From: Candidatus Melainabacteria bacterium
GTDB lineage: Bacteria > Cyanobacteriota > Vampirovibrionia > 2-02-FULL-35-15
Assembly (NCBI GenBank): GCA_023250195.1
Contig: JAHFBF010000003.1
Span: 248,001 to 312,000, forward strand
DNA: 64,000 nt
Reading direction: 5' to 3'
In this document: piece by piece, positions 49,198 to 57,327 of the stretch
Position numbering within the stretch: position 1 is the stretch's first letter
Layout of the letters: each line of letters starts with the position of its first letter
The notes under the pieces: model-generated
Database searches by the model: none
What the model was told of the DNA's origin: nothing
What the model saw: the letters and a program-made list of their open reading frames with translations, nothing else
Position numbers and translations under genes: made by a program

Positions 49198-51045
49198 ATG
49201 AAGGAAATAAATCCAGGCTTGAAAAAACAATTGAAAGATATTCCTAAAGCATCTGGCATTTACATGATGTTGGATAAAAAAGGAGATGTTATATACATTG
49301 GGAAAGCATTGAATTTAAAAAGCAGGGTTAGATCTTACTTTAATGTTGCTTCATGGAAAGATAGACCAAAATTAAATTTCATGATGCCAAAAGTCTCTGA
49401 AGTCAAAACTGTTGTTACAAGGTCGGAACAAGAAGCACTTATTTTAGAAGCTAATTTAGTAAATAAATATCAACCAAAATACAATGTAACCTTAAAAGAT
49501 GACAAGAAATTTCCATGGCTCATGATTACCTGTGATGAAAATTATCCTAGAGTTGTACCTATTCGTGATGTGGCAGGTTTTAAAAGAAAATATCCTAAGA
49601 CCAAAAACAAATTTTTTGGACCATACAGTGACTCAGGTGCAATGTGGGAAACATATAAGATTATAAAAGAAGGGTTTCAGTTAAGACTCAGGCGTAAACC
49701 ACTCTTTAAAGACAGACCATGTATGAATTATCATCTTAAGCTTTGTTCTGGTCCATGTCAAAAATTAATTACTGACAGTGATTATCAAAATATTGTAAAA
49801 CAGGTAGAAGATTTTCTTCTTGGGAAATATGATACGGTTTTAAAAGACTTAAAAAATCAGATGAAAACAGCCAGCAAGAATCTTGAGTATGAAAAAGCTG
49901 CAAAGGTTCGCGACACAGTTAAAAAAATAGAAAAAGTTTTGGAAAAACAAATTGTGGTTAGTGATAATGCTGCTTTGACTCAGGATGTCTTTGCGTGCAG
50001 TTTCCAGGATTTAAATATGATTCTTGAGCTTATCCTCATTCGGGAAGGGAAGATTATTGCTGTTGAATCTATGGCGATTAATCTTCCGAAAGATTCTGAG
50101 TCTGAATATGCTTTTTGTGAAGCAATTAAACAATATTATGCCAGGGTAGATGATAAGAATCTTCCTAAAGAAATTATTGTTCAGTATAAGCTTCAGAATG
50201 AAGATTATATAAAAGAATGGTTGTCTGTTAGAGCAAATCAAAAAATTACAATAATGACTCCTCAGAGAGGAAGAAAGCTTGAACTCGTAAAAATGGCTGA
50301 ACAAAATGCCAGATTGTCTTTGCAGAGGGTTTTATTGACACATGTTCCAGGTGTAGAGATGTTGCCTGCAACGGCACTACAGGAATTGCAACATGAATTA
50401 AATTTAAAAAATTATCCGCATCGCATCGAATGTTTTGATATTTCTCATCTTGGTGGGACAGGTACTGTAGGGAGTATGGCTTGTTTCATTGATGGTAAGC
50501 TGGATAAGAGCGAGTATAGAAAATTTAAATTAAAAACAGTGTTAAATAAAATTGATGATTTTCAATCAATGAGGGAAATTATTACAAGAAGATATTCGAA
50601 TCAAGACACCCCTGATTTAATAGTTGTTGATGGTGGAAAAGGTCAGTTAAGTACAGCAAAAGAAGCTCTTGAAAATCTGGGAATTGATTTAACTGGAGTA
50701 GATTTAATAAGTCTTGCAAAAAGATTAGAAGAGGTTTTTAAGCCTGATAAAAAAGAATCCATCAAACTTGACAGAAAATCAAAAGCATTACATTTACTTC
50801 AAAGAATTAGAGATGAAGCCCATAGATTTGCAATTACATTTCAAAGAGAACGAAGAAAAAAGGATACATTTCGATCTGAATTAGAAAATATTCCAGGTTT
50901 AAATCCTGCAAAAATAAAGAGATTGATTAATTATTTTGGATCAGTGAAAAATATCCAGACAATTGATTTGAAAACCTTTGCAAAGGTTCTGGGGCAGAAA
51001 GAAGAAGATGTTAAATTGGACTTTGACAAAATAAAAGATTTATAG
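49198..51045 (+). CDS. uvrC: Excinuclease ABC subunit C
   Basis: The 615-residue protein shows the GIY-YIG nuclease (ASGIYMMLDKKGDVIYIGKA, about 18-37), a Cys-rich loop (CMNYHLKLCSGPC), the UVR domain (YEKAAKVRDTVKKIEKVLEK), the RNase H-like C-terminal nuclease (IECFDISHLGGTGTVGSM and LIVVDGGKGQLSTA) and terminal helix-hairpin-helix motifs (ENIPGLNPAKIKRLINYFGS). It makes both incisions in nucleotide excision repair. Its last 6 bp overlap the end of the convergent rimO gene. Confidence 0.95.
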   Translation: MKEINPGLKKQLKDIPKASGIYMMLDKKGDVIYIGKALNLKSRVRSYFNVASWKDRPKLNFMMPKVSEVKTVVTRSEQEALILEANLVNKYQPKYNVTLKDDKKFPWLMITCDENYPRVVPIRDVAGFKRKYPKTKNKFFGPYSDSGAMWETYKIIKEGFQLRLRRKPLFKDRPCMNYHLKLCSGPCQKLITDSDYQNIVKQVEDFLLGKYDTVLKDLKNQMKTASKNLEYEKAAKVRDTVKKIEKVLEKQIVVSDNAALTQDVFACSFQDLNMILELILIREGKIIAVESMAINLPKDSESEYAFCEAIKQYYARVDDKNLPKEIIVQYKLQNEDYIKEWLSVRANQKITIMTPQRGRKLELVKMAEQNARLSLQRVLLTHVPGVEMLPATALQELQHELNLKNYPHRIECFDISHLGGTGTVGSMACFIDGKLDKSEYRKFKLKTVLNKIDDFQSMREIITRRYSNQDTPDLIVVDGGKGQLSTAKEALENLGIDLTGVDLISLAKRLEEVFKPDKKESIKLDRKSKALHLLQRIRDEAHRFAITFQRERRKKDTFRSELENIPGLNPAKIKRLINYFGSVKNIQTIDLKTFAKVLGQKEEDVKLDFDKIKDL

Positions 51046-52491
51046 CTTGCAAAATAAATCATACTCATCACAGTCAATCACACGGACTTTAATAAATTCT
51101 CCAGGCTGAATTGTCATTCCCGGCTTGACCGGGAATCCAGGCGATTTCTTAGATAACAAACTCTCCTGGATTCCCACTTTCGTGGGAATGACATTTCCTA
51201 AATCAATATAAAGTTGTCCGTCGATTTCGGGGGCGTCGCGGAATGAGCGTCCGACAATCCTGGGCAGACCATGATCCGCCCCTACAGTGTTGTGTTCAAC
51301 GTATTCGATCAACATGTCCATTTCTTTTCCAATAAACGATTTATTTTTCTCTAAAGAGATTTTTTGCTGTAATTTCATGATTTTATCTCTACGTTCCTGT
51401 TTAATTTCTTCTGGAACTTGATTTTCAAAATCGAATGCTGGAGTTCCTTGTTCTTTTGAATAAGTAAAAACTCCTACTCGATCAAATCTGATTTCTTTTA
51501 CAAAATTATAAAGCTCATTAAAATCTTCTTCTGTTTCACCTGGGAAGCCTACTACAAAGGTGGTTCGAATAGTGCCACCTGGAAGTTTTTTCTTTATTAA
51601 TTCAACAGTATCTCTTACTGTAGATGGACGACGCATTAATTTTAGAACTTTTGCACTGGCATGTTGTAGTGGAATATCAATGTATTTAACTATGTTTTTC
51701 TTTTCAGCAATTATATCAAGCATTTCTTCATCCATTTCTGTAGGATATGCATACATAAGCCTGAGCCAATGAACTCCCGATTTGTCTGCTACTTCTCTAA
51801 GTAAGTCAGCAAGTGCCCTTCGTTTGTAAAGATCAGTTCCATAAGCAGTACTATCCTGTGAAACTAAAACAATTTCTTTTACCCCGCTTTTAACCAGTCT
51901 TTTTGCTTCAGTAACTATATCTTCAATAGTTCTTGATTTCATATCTCCACGAAGATAAGGGATTATACAAAAAGCACATCTGTGATCACAGCCTTCTGCG
52001 ATTTTTAAATATGCACTTGGTCCAATTTGGGTGTTTAAGCGCGGGGTAGAGGAGTTTGCTACAGCCATTGGAATTTCATCTACTTTTACAATCTTTGTAT
52101 TTTTACCATTGTTTAAATTTGAAGTAACTTTTTTTACAACATCAAGGATGTCTGAAATATTTCCAGTACCTACTACTGCCTGTGTTTGTGTAAATTCATC
52201 AAAAAGCTTTTCTTTATAGCGCTGAGCCATACAGCCAGCAATAATTAACTTTTGTCCTTGTTTTGATAAGTCATTTAAAACCTCTTTGCTCTCATTTGTA
52301 CTTCCTTCTATAAAAGTACAGGTGTTAACAAGAGAGATATCTGCTTTTGTATGATCTGCTGTAATTGGATAGCCTGCTCCGTGCAAGATACCTACTATGT
52401 TTTCAGTGTCTACAAGATTTTTAGGGCAACCTAAGGTGCTTATACCAATGGTTGGAAGAATTTTAGTTTTACGTTGTTTAGTCTTTGTCAT
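51040..52491 (-). CDS. rimO: Ribosomal protein S12 methylthiotransferase RimO, with two in-frame repeats in the C-terminus
   Basis: The 483-residue enzyme has the N-terminal MTTase domain (STLGCPKNLVDTENIVG) and the radical SAM core EGCDHRCAFCIIPYLRGDMK. A C-terminal TRAM domain (GRSFRDAPEIDGQLYIDLG ... FIKVRVIDCDEYDL) follows. It methylthiolates an Asp of uS12. RimO is usually about 430-450 residues; the excess here comes from dispersed repeats. Residues about 434-460 (VIPTKVGIQE ... GFPVKPGMT) translate an R2 element, and residues about 403-411 come from a degenerate GTAGGGGC palindrome. Both keep the frame. TATAAT lies 4 nt before the ATG. Confidence 0.92.
   Translation of the reverse strand: MTKTKQRKTKILPTIGISTLGCPKNLVDTENIVGILHGAGYPITADHTKADISLVNTCTFIEGSTNESKEVLNDLSKQGQKLIIAGCMAQRYKEKLFDEFTQTQAVVGTGNISDILDVVKKVTSNLNNGKNTKIVKVDEIPMAVANSSTPRLNTQIGPSAYLKIAEGCDHRCAFCIIPYLRGDMKSRTIEDIVTEAKRLVKSGVKEIVLVSQDSTAYGTDLYKRRALADLLREVADKSGVHWLRLMYAYPTEMDEEMLDIIAEKKNIVKYIDIPLQHASAKVLKLMRRPSTVRDTVELIKKKLPGGTIRTTFVVGFPGETEEDFNELYNFVKEIRFDRVGVFTYSKEQGTPAFDFENQVPEEIKQERRDKIMKLQQKISLEKNKSFIGKEMDMLIEYVEHNTVGADHGLPRIVGRSFRDAPEIDGQLYIDLGNVIPTKVGIQESLLSKKSPGFPVKPGMTIQPGEFIKVRVIDCDEYDLFCKL
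51113..51192. repeat. R2 element inside rimO
   Basis: Ends GTCATTCCC and GGGAATGAC with CCGGGAATCCAGG and TCCTGGATTCCC inside. The coding strand reads through it in frame within the TRAM domain. Confidence 0.9.
51258..51285. repeat. Degenerate GTAGGGGC palindrome inside rimO
   Basis: One arm GATCCGCCCCTAC is intact; the other is decayed (TGGGCAGACC). Center and spacing match the 28-bp palindromes at 49141, 53115 and 61726. Confidence 0.6.
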
Positions 52492-52495
52492 GAGG

Positions 52496-52503
52496 ATTAT
52501 AAT
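52496..52503. promoter_or_regulatory. Bidirectional -10 box (ATTATAAT) shared by rimO and queG
   Basis: ATTATAAT gives TATAAT on both strands. On plus (52498-52503) it is 8 nt before the queG ATG. On minus (52501-52496) it is 4 nt before the rimO ATG. Only 20 bp separate the two start codons. TTGTTT 18 bp upstream may serve as the plus-strand -35. Confidence 0.6.
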
Positions 52504-52511
52504 TGTAACAA

Positions 52512-53564
52512 ATGCTGAATCTTAAACAATTAATCACAAATATTGCATTTGACCTTGGTTTTGATGCTGTAGGTATTACGCTTGCAGATGATTTACCAAA
52601 GTCGAATGAGCATTTTTTAAGCTGGCGTGAAAGTGGTTTTGCTGGTGAGATGAACTATTTGCTTAGAGAAGATCCTATTAATGCTAAGCCACAAAGAATT
52701 GTTCCTGAAGCAAAGTCTGTGATTAGTCTACTTGTAAATTATTACACTGAACCTCATCCTGATCCCGGCTCTGACTTTGGAAGAGTTGCAGCTTATGCTG
52801 TCGGGGTGGATTATCATAAGGTTTTAAAGGGAAAAATCAAACAGTTTCAGGAGAGAATTAAAAAAGAGATTTCAGGACAATTTATTTCAAAAGGCTTCTC
52901 TGATTCTGTGCCGTTACTTGAAAAATCTTTTGCCAGGAATTCCGGCTTAGGCTTTTTTGGGAAACACACTTTGATAATTAATAAACCTTTTGGTTCTTAT
53001 TTCTTTATTTGTGAATTGATTTCTGATTTGGAGATTGAAGCATCTGTAGAACAAACAGGGACATGCGGGAAATGTACAAGGTGTATTGATATCTGTCCGA
53101 CGGAGGCATTAAATGTAGGGGCAAGTCGCGACTTGCCCCTACTAGATGCACGTCTTTGCATCTCTTATTTAACTATTGAAAATAAGGAATCAATTCCTGT
53201 TGAACTTAGAGAAAAAATTGGTGAATGGATTTTTGGCTGTGACCTTTGTCAGATAGTCTGTCCCTATAATAATAAAACCAAAGAGACAACCTGGGAAGAA
53301 TTTAAACCAAAAGCAGGAATTGGCCACTGGCTAAATTTAAAAGAGGTCTTAAGTATTAGATCAGATGAAGACTTTCAAAGTAAATTTTCTCACACCCCAC
53401 TTATACGACCAAAGAGAAAAGGACTTATTAGAAATGCAGCAATTGTAGCTGGAAACAGGCTTTCACCAAACGCATTGCCTGAGCTTATTTGGCTGGCTGA
53501 GAATGAAACGGATCTTATAATTAGAGAACATGTTTTATGGGCATTATCAAAGTATGATGATTAG
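52512..53564 (+). CDS. queG: Epoxyqueuosine reductase QueG, with in-frame palindrome
   Basis: The 350-residue protein shows QueG features: the N-terminal cobalamin domain (FDAVGITLADDLPKSNEHFL), two ferredoxin-type cluster motifs (CGKCTRCIDICPTEAL, CDLCQIVCPYN) and a C-terminal HEAT-like part. It converts epoxyqueuosine to queuosine in tRNA. Between CPTEAL and LDARLCISYLT, residues about 202-211 (VGASRDLPL) are encoded by a perfect 28-bp palindrome that has no counterpart in the family as I know it. Confidence 0.92.
   Translation: MLNLKQLITNIAFDLGFDAVGITLADDLPKSNEHFLSWRESGFAGEMNYLLREDPINAKPQRIVPEAKSVISLLVNYYTEPHPDPGSDFGRVAAYAVGVDYHKVLKGKIKQFQERIKKEISGQFISKGFSDSVPLLEKSFARNSGLGFFGKHTLIINKPFGSYFFICELISDLEIEASVEQTGTCGKCTRCIDICPTEALNVGASRDLPLLDARLCISYLTIENKESIPVELREKIGEWIFGCDLCQIVCPYNNKTKETTWEEFKPKAGIGHWLNLKEVLSIRSDEDFQSKFSHTPLIRPKRKGLIRNAAIVAGNRLSPNALPELIWLAENETDLIIREHVLWALSKYDD
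53115..53142. repeat. GTAGGGGC...GCCCCTAC palindrome inside queG
   Basis: A perfect 28-bp palindrome with centre AAGTCGCGACTT, read in frame by queG. Confidence 0.92.
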
Positions 53565-53572
53565 GAAGCAAG

Positions 53573-54355
53573 TTATTTCAAATGCTTCAATAGCTCTTTA
53601 TGAATAAGCCCATTGGTTGCGACGATTTGTTTGTTAAAGATATTATATTTTCCACCTTTAAAATCACTAACTTTTCCACCGGCTTCTTCTAAAATTAACA
53701 CTCCGGCAGCTACATCCCATGGGCTAAGTTTCATTTCCCAATATCCATCTGCTTTTCCTGAAGCAATGTAACATAAATCAAGTGCTGCGGCACCATCTCT
53801 TCTAACTCCATGTGTAAGAAGCGTTAGATTACAGAAATTTTTAAGATTGTTTACTTTAGAGGTTCTTTTGTCGTAAGGAAATCCTGTGATTAAAAGGCTT
53901 TCATTTAACTTTTTAATTTTAGATACAAAAATTGGTCTTTTATTTAATTTGGCTCCTTGGCTCCTTCTGGCAGAGTAGAGTTCGTTTGTTAGAGGATCTT
54001 TTATAAGTCCAAATTCCAGAATATTGTTTTTTACAAATCCAATTGATGTACAAAAGAATGGATAACTGTGTGCAAAATTTGTTGTTCCATCAATTGGATC
54101 TATAAACCACTGGTAATTTGGATCTTTTTTTTGTGCTTTTGATTCTTCAGCTATTATTGAATGATTTGGATACTTTGAAACTATTTCTTTTATAATTAAA
54201 GCTTCAACTTCTTTATCTACATTAGTAACTAAATTTGAATCTCCTTTTTTATAGGAGATATTTCTAATCTTTTTATGGTTTTTGAGTATTAGCTTTGAAG
54301 CTTTTTCAATTAGTTCTTCTGCAAAGTTGTAAGTATTGTTCAGGGTGTTATTCAT
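53573..54355 (-). CDS. Inositol monophosphatase family protein (SuhB-like)
   Basis: I start at ATG 54355, giving 260 residues, because TATAAA lies 9 nt before it. An ATG three codons upstream (54364) directly abuts or overlaps that box. The metal-binding motifs are clear: EESKAQ, DPIDGTTNFAHSYPFFCTSI (about 85-104) and SPWDVAAGVLILEEAGG. Family members hydrolyse inositol-1-phosphate, other sugar phosphates or PAP. The exact substrate is not readable. It is convergent with queG (8 nt apart). Confidence 0.88.
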   Translation of the reverse strand: MNNTLNNTYNFAEELIEKASKLILKNHKKIRNISYKKGDSNLVTNVDKEVEALIIKEIVSKYPNHSIIAEESKAQKKDPNYQWFIDPIDGTTNFAHSYPFFCTSIGFVKNNILEFGLIKDPLTNELYSARRSQGAKLNKRPIFVSKIKKLNESLLITGFPYDKRTSKVNNLKNFCNLTLLTHGVRRDGAAALDLCYIASGKADGYWEMKLSPWDVAAGVLILEEAGGKVSDFKGGKYNIFNKQIVATNGLIHKELLKHLK

Positions 54356-54597
54356 GTCATTCATTTTATAGTCTTATGCTTTTCCTCGACCCGTTTTTCT
54401 TAACCTTCTTAAGATAATAGGTTTAGTAAGCAAATCTGGTATTTTTCCTAAAAAAAGAGCTAAAAAATATTAGAATTTCTTTTAACTTAGATTAAGTCAT
54501 ATGCAATTATAAAATATTTATGTATTTTTTGATGTATTCGTCAATACTGGGATAGATTATAATGCGTAATGGTAATTAAAAAGTAAAGAGGAGAGAT

Positions 54598-54855
54598 ATG
54601 GACACATTAACTCAATCACAACAACAAAGCCGAAAAAAAACAGGTCCAAAACCACTCTACGGAGAAGCAAAAAAGATGGTCTCATTCCGTCTATCTCCAA
54701 GAGCATTGGAAATAATCAGACTTGTTGCTACACAAAAGGGTGTTAGTCAAGCTGAAGTTATTGAACAATGGGCTCGTTTGATTGGTAGTAATTCAGACAG
54801 TTTTTTCACACAAAAGACTGAAGTTTCAAATGAATTAGTACCTTCATTAAACTAG
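54598..54855 (+). CDS. Small ribbon-helix-helix-like DNA-binding protein
   Basis: The 85-residue protein has a Gln/Ser-rich start, a basic linker (SRKKTGPKPLYG), then MVSFRLSPRALEIIRLVATQKGVSQAEVIEQWARLIG (about 27-63), given here as a beta strand followed by two helices, as in ribbon-helix-helix regulators. It probably binds DNA as a dimer. AGAGGAGA precedes the ATG and TATAAT lies about 40 nt upstream, so unlike many neighbours it has a normal leader. A strong terminator follows. Confidence 0.65.
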   Translation: MDTLTQSQQQSRKKTGPKPLYGEAKKMVSFRLSPRALEIIRLVATQKGVSQAEVIEQWARLIGSNSDSFFTQKTEVSNELVPSLN

Positions 54856-54876
54856 TACAGTAGGCTAAATAAAAAT

Positions 54877-54908
54877 AAAAAGCTCTGCATTGATTTGCAG
54901 AGCTTTTT
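54877..54908. terminator. Strong bidirectional intrinsic terminator
   Basis: A 13-bp perfect stem (AAAAAGCTCTGCA / TGCAGAGCTTTTT) with a 6-nt loop and flanking A and T runs lies between two convergent small regulators. It probably ends both transcripts. Confidence 0.9.
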
Positions 54909-54981
54909 ATTTTTTACCGCCGGCTTGCTCTTTGTTTATAAATTTGGGCTTTGCCAGCTTTACATAATGCTTCTGATTTAT

Positions 54982-55200
54982 TTAACTTGCTTTACTTACC
55001 GGATAAATTATTTTATTTGTAGGTACTTTTGATGGAGTGTCCGTTTCTTTTTGTTGTTGTATTGATTCAGTTTTAAACTGGGATAAATATCTTCTGAGTG
55101 CTTCTCTTATAAGTGAACTTCTTGTCCTGTGTTCCAGCTCAGCAATTTTATCGATCTCTTGTAAAAAATCATCTTGAAAATTCACTAAAACTTTTGCCAT
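54982..55200 (-). CDS. CopG-family ribbon-helix-helix protein
   Basis: The 72-residue protein opens with the CopG/MetJ pattern AKVLVNFQDDFLQEIDKIAE followed by RTRSSLIREALRRYLSQF (about 2-42): strand, helix, turn, helix. The polar tail has no clear domain. Such proteins are transcriptional repressors or antitoxins; no toxin gene is adjacent. Together with the regulator at 54598 it forms a small convergent regulator pair. Confidence 0.75.
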   Translation of the reverse strand: MAKVLVNFQDDFLQEIDKIAELEHRTRSSLIREALRRYLSQFKTESIQQQKETDTPSKVPTNKIIYPVSKAS

Positions 55201-55407
55201 AATTTAATTCCCCTTTTTCATAACTAATTTTAGCAGTTAATTTTTCTATAAACATATGAGGTCTAGTTATAAAAAGTTATCATAAAAATTACCTGGTAAG
55301 CTTTTTTAAATCTAAATGTAATTTTAATAATACTTATCTAAATTGAAAGATTATGAAAAGTTATTTAGTCAGGTCTTAGTTTGTCATACTTGATTTTTTA
55401 GTTAAAT

Positions 55408-56382
55408 TTATACAATAAATTTGCTTGCAGAACTGATCATTTCATTTATGTCATTCAATTTTGGCTCCCAGTTTAAATCTTCCTTTATTTTTCTTGAATC
55501 AGCTATTAAAACAGGAGGATCTCCAGGGCGTTTATTGGAAATTTTATACGGAATCTTGGTCTTAAAAACTTCCTGTACTGAATTTATAATTTCAAGCACA
55601 GAATATCCATGTCCATACCCGATGTTATAAATGTTTTGGTGTTTTTTGTTGTTAAGCAATGCTTTTATTGCAAGAATATGGGCATAGACTAAATCAACTA
55701 CATGAACATAATCTCTAACTGTAGTTCCATCTTTTGTCGGGTAATCATTTCCATAAACATTAAGCCCATAATTCTTGTTTTTAACAGCTCTGATTAAAAG
55801 AGGGATTAAATGTGTTTCAGGATTATGTCTTTCGCCACGATTTTTTGAGGCACCTGCAACATTAAAATATCTAAGCGTAATATACTCTAATTCAGCTGAA
55901 TTCTTATACCATTCAAGAGCTTTTTCAAAAAGTAGTTTTGATTCACCATATGGATTTATTGGTTTTGTCTGAGTACTTTCTTTAATTGGAATTTCTTCAG
56001 GTTTTGGTATTCCATACACTGCACAGGTAGATGAAAATACAATTTTTTTAATATTGAAAAGAATCATTACATCTAATAGGTTTTGTGCTTGACAAAAATT
56101 TATGTTGAAGTACTTAAAGGGATTTTCCATTGATTCTGCTACTAATGCAGCCCCTGCAAAATGAAGAACAACATCAATCTTATTTTTGGAAAAAATATTT
56201 TTCAATTCAGCAATATTTCCAAAGTCGGTATGATAAAAATGTACTGAATTAAATAAAGCTTCTTTGTGGCCTTTTGAAAGGTCATCTAATGCTATTACGT
56301 TATAACCTTCTTGAAGAAGTATTTCAGTAGCTATTGAACCTATATATCCAGCAGCACCAATTACCAATATTGTATGTGGCAA
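55408..56382 (-). CDS. galE: UDP-glucose 4-epimerase
   Basis: The 324-residue SDR enzyme begins at TTG 56382 (HTILVIGAAGYIGSIATEIL). No ATG is available before the glycine-rich loop GAAGYIGS. The catalytic SSTCAVYG and YGESKLLFEK (Tyr-x-x-x-Lys) are present, as are LRYFNVAGAS and GDDYPTKDGTTVRDYVHV-type sequence (here GNDYPTKDGTTVRDYVHV). It interconverts UDP-glucose and UDP-galactose for surface polysaccharides. It lies 12 nt after the sigma factor gene and is probably co-transcribed with it. Confidence 0.92.
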   Translation of the reverse strand: MPHTILVIGAAGYIGSIATEILLQEGYNVIALDDLSKGHKEALFNSVHFYHTDFGNIAELKNIFSKNKIDVVLHFAGAALVAESMENPFKYFNINFCQAQNLLDVMILFNIKKIVFSSTCAVYGIPKPEEIPIKESTQTKPINPYGESKLLFEKALEWYKNSAELEYITLRYFNVAGASKNRGERHNPETHLIPLLIRAVKNKNYGLNVYGNDYPTKDGTTVRDYVHVVDLVYAHILAIKALLNNKKHQNIYNIGYGHGYSVLEIINSVQEVFKTKIPYKISNKRPGDPPVLIADSRKIKEDLNWEPKLNDINEMISSASKFIV

Positions 56383-56394
56383 GGCAATAACCCT

Positions 56395-57225
56395 TTATTT
56401 CGGATTCTTTTTGTTTGTTAAATTTAACTTGTTGCCAAGTAAAATTCTCTGGAGCTCTGCAGTAGCAGCTCTTAGTCTTCTTGAAACCTGCATCTGGGAA
56501 ATCCCAAGTCTTCTGGCAACCTCAGTTTGACTTAAGTCTTGATAAAAAGTCATGCTGATAACTTCTCTTAGATTATCTTTTAGTTGTTTAATTGCGCTTT
56601 GTAGCATTATATTATCTTCTTCAGAACTGAATTTAATTTGATGTGAACTGTCTTCAAGTGTATCTAGCAATAATTGTTCACTTGTTCCATCAGTAGTTAA
56701 AGTCTGGTCTAATGAGATAAGAGTTCTTCTGCGATCCACTTCATAAGCTTCTGAAATTTTATCTGGATGTATCTGCAGAACCTCAGCTACTTCTGCATCT
56801 GATGGTTCTCTGCCTAGTTCGTGGATTAAGTCCTGAACTAATCTTGAAATTCTAAAACTTAATTCCTGTAACTCTCTTGGAGCTCTGATCATTGCTGTCT
56901 TATCTCTAAGGTAATGCCTTATTTCCCCTGTTATTAAATGTGTGGCATATGTATGAAATTTTGCTCCTGCAGTTGGATCAAATTGTTCTATTGCTTTAAC
57001 TAAACCAATACTGCCAACCTGAATTAAATCGTCGACAGGGTCTGTACTTCTTCTTGCTAAACCATAAGCAATTCGTTTAACAAGTGATATGGTTACTTGA
57101 ACAATTTTGTCCCTGATTGTTTTATCTTTGGTTTTGTTATATTCAGAAAGTAGTTTATGAATATCTTTGCTATCGATATCAGTATCGATATTTGTTGAAT
57201 TTGTATTTAGAGGCTGGGGTAACAT
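56395..57225 (-). CDS. Alternative sigma factor (SigB/SigF/SigG type)
   Basis: The 276-residue sigma-70 family protein lacks region 1.1. Region 2 shows DDLIQVGSIGLVKAIEQFDP and AKFHTYATHLITGEIRHYLR. Region 3 is ELQELSFRISRLVQDLIHEL onward, and region 4 ends with the helix-turn-helix LSQTEVARRLGISQMQVSRR. The layout matches the SigB/F/G group found in Gram-positives and cyanobacteria. No anti-sigma gene is adjacent. TATAAG lies 8 nt before the ATG. It is a natural candidate, unproven, for recognising the unusual promoter set at 3-15.6 kb. Confidence 0.85.
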   Translation of the reverse strand: MLPQPLNTNSTNIDTDIDSKDIHKLLSEYNKTKDKTIRDKIVQVTISLVKRIAYGLARRSTDPVDDLIQVGSIGLVKAIEQFDPTAGAKFHTYATHLITGEIRHYLRDKTAMIRAPRELQELSFRISRLVQDLIHELGREPSDAEVAEVLQIHPDKISEAYEVDRRRTLISLDQTLTTDGTSEQLLLDTLEDSSHQIKFSSEEDNIMLQSAIKQLKDNLREVISMTFYQDLSQTEVARRLGISQMQVSRRLRAATAELQRILLGNKLNLTNKKNPK

Positions 57226-57327
57226 TGATTAACCTTATAATTTTTATTTGTAGAATCTTAACAAGATTTACTAAAATGTTACCACAATAGGATTTCTCAG
57301 CAAAAGATTGATAAAATCCAATGAATA

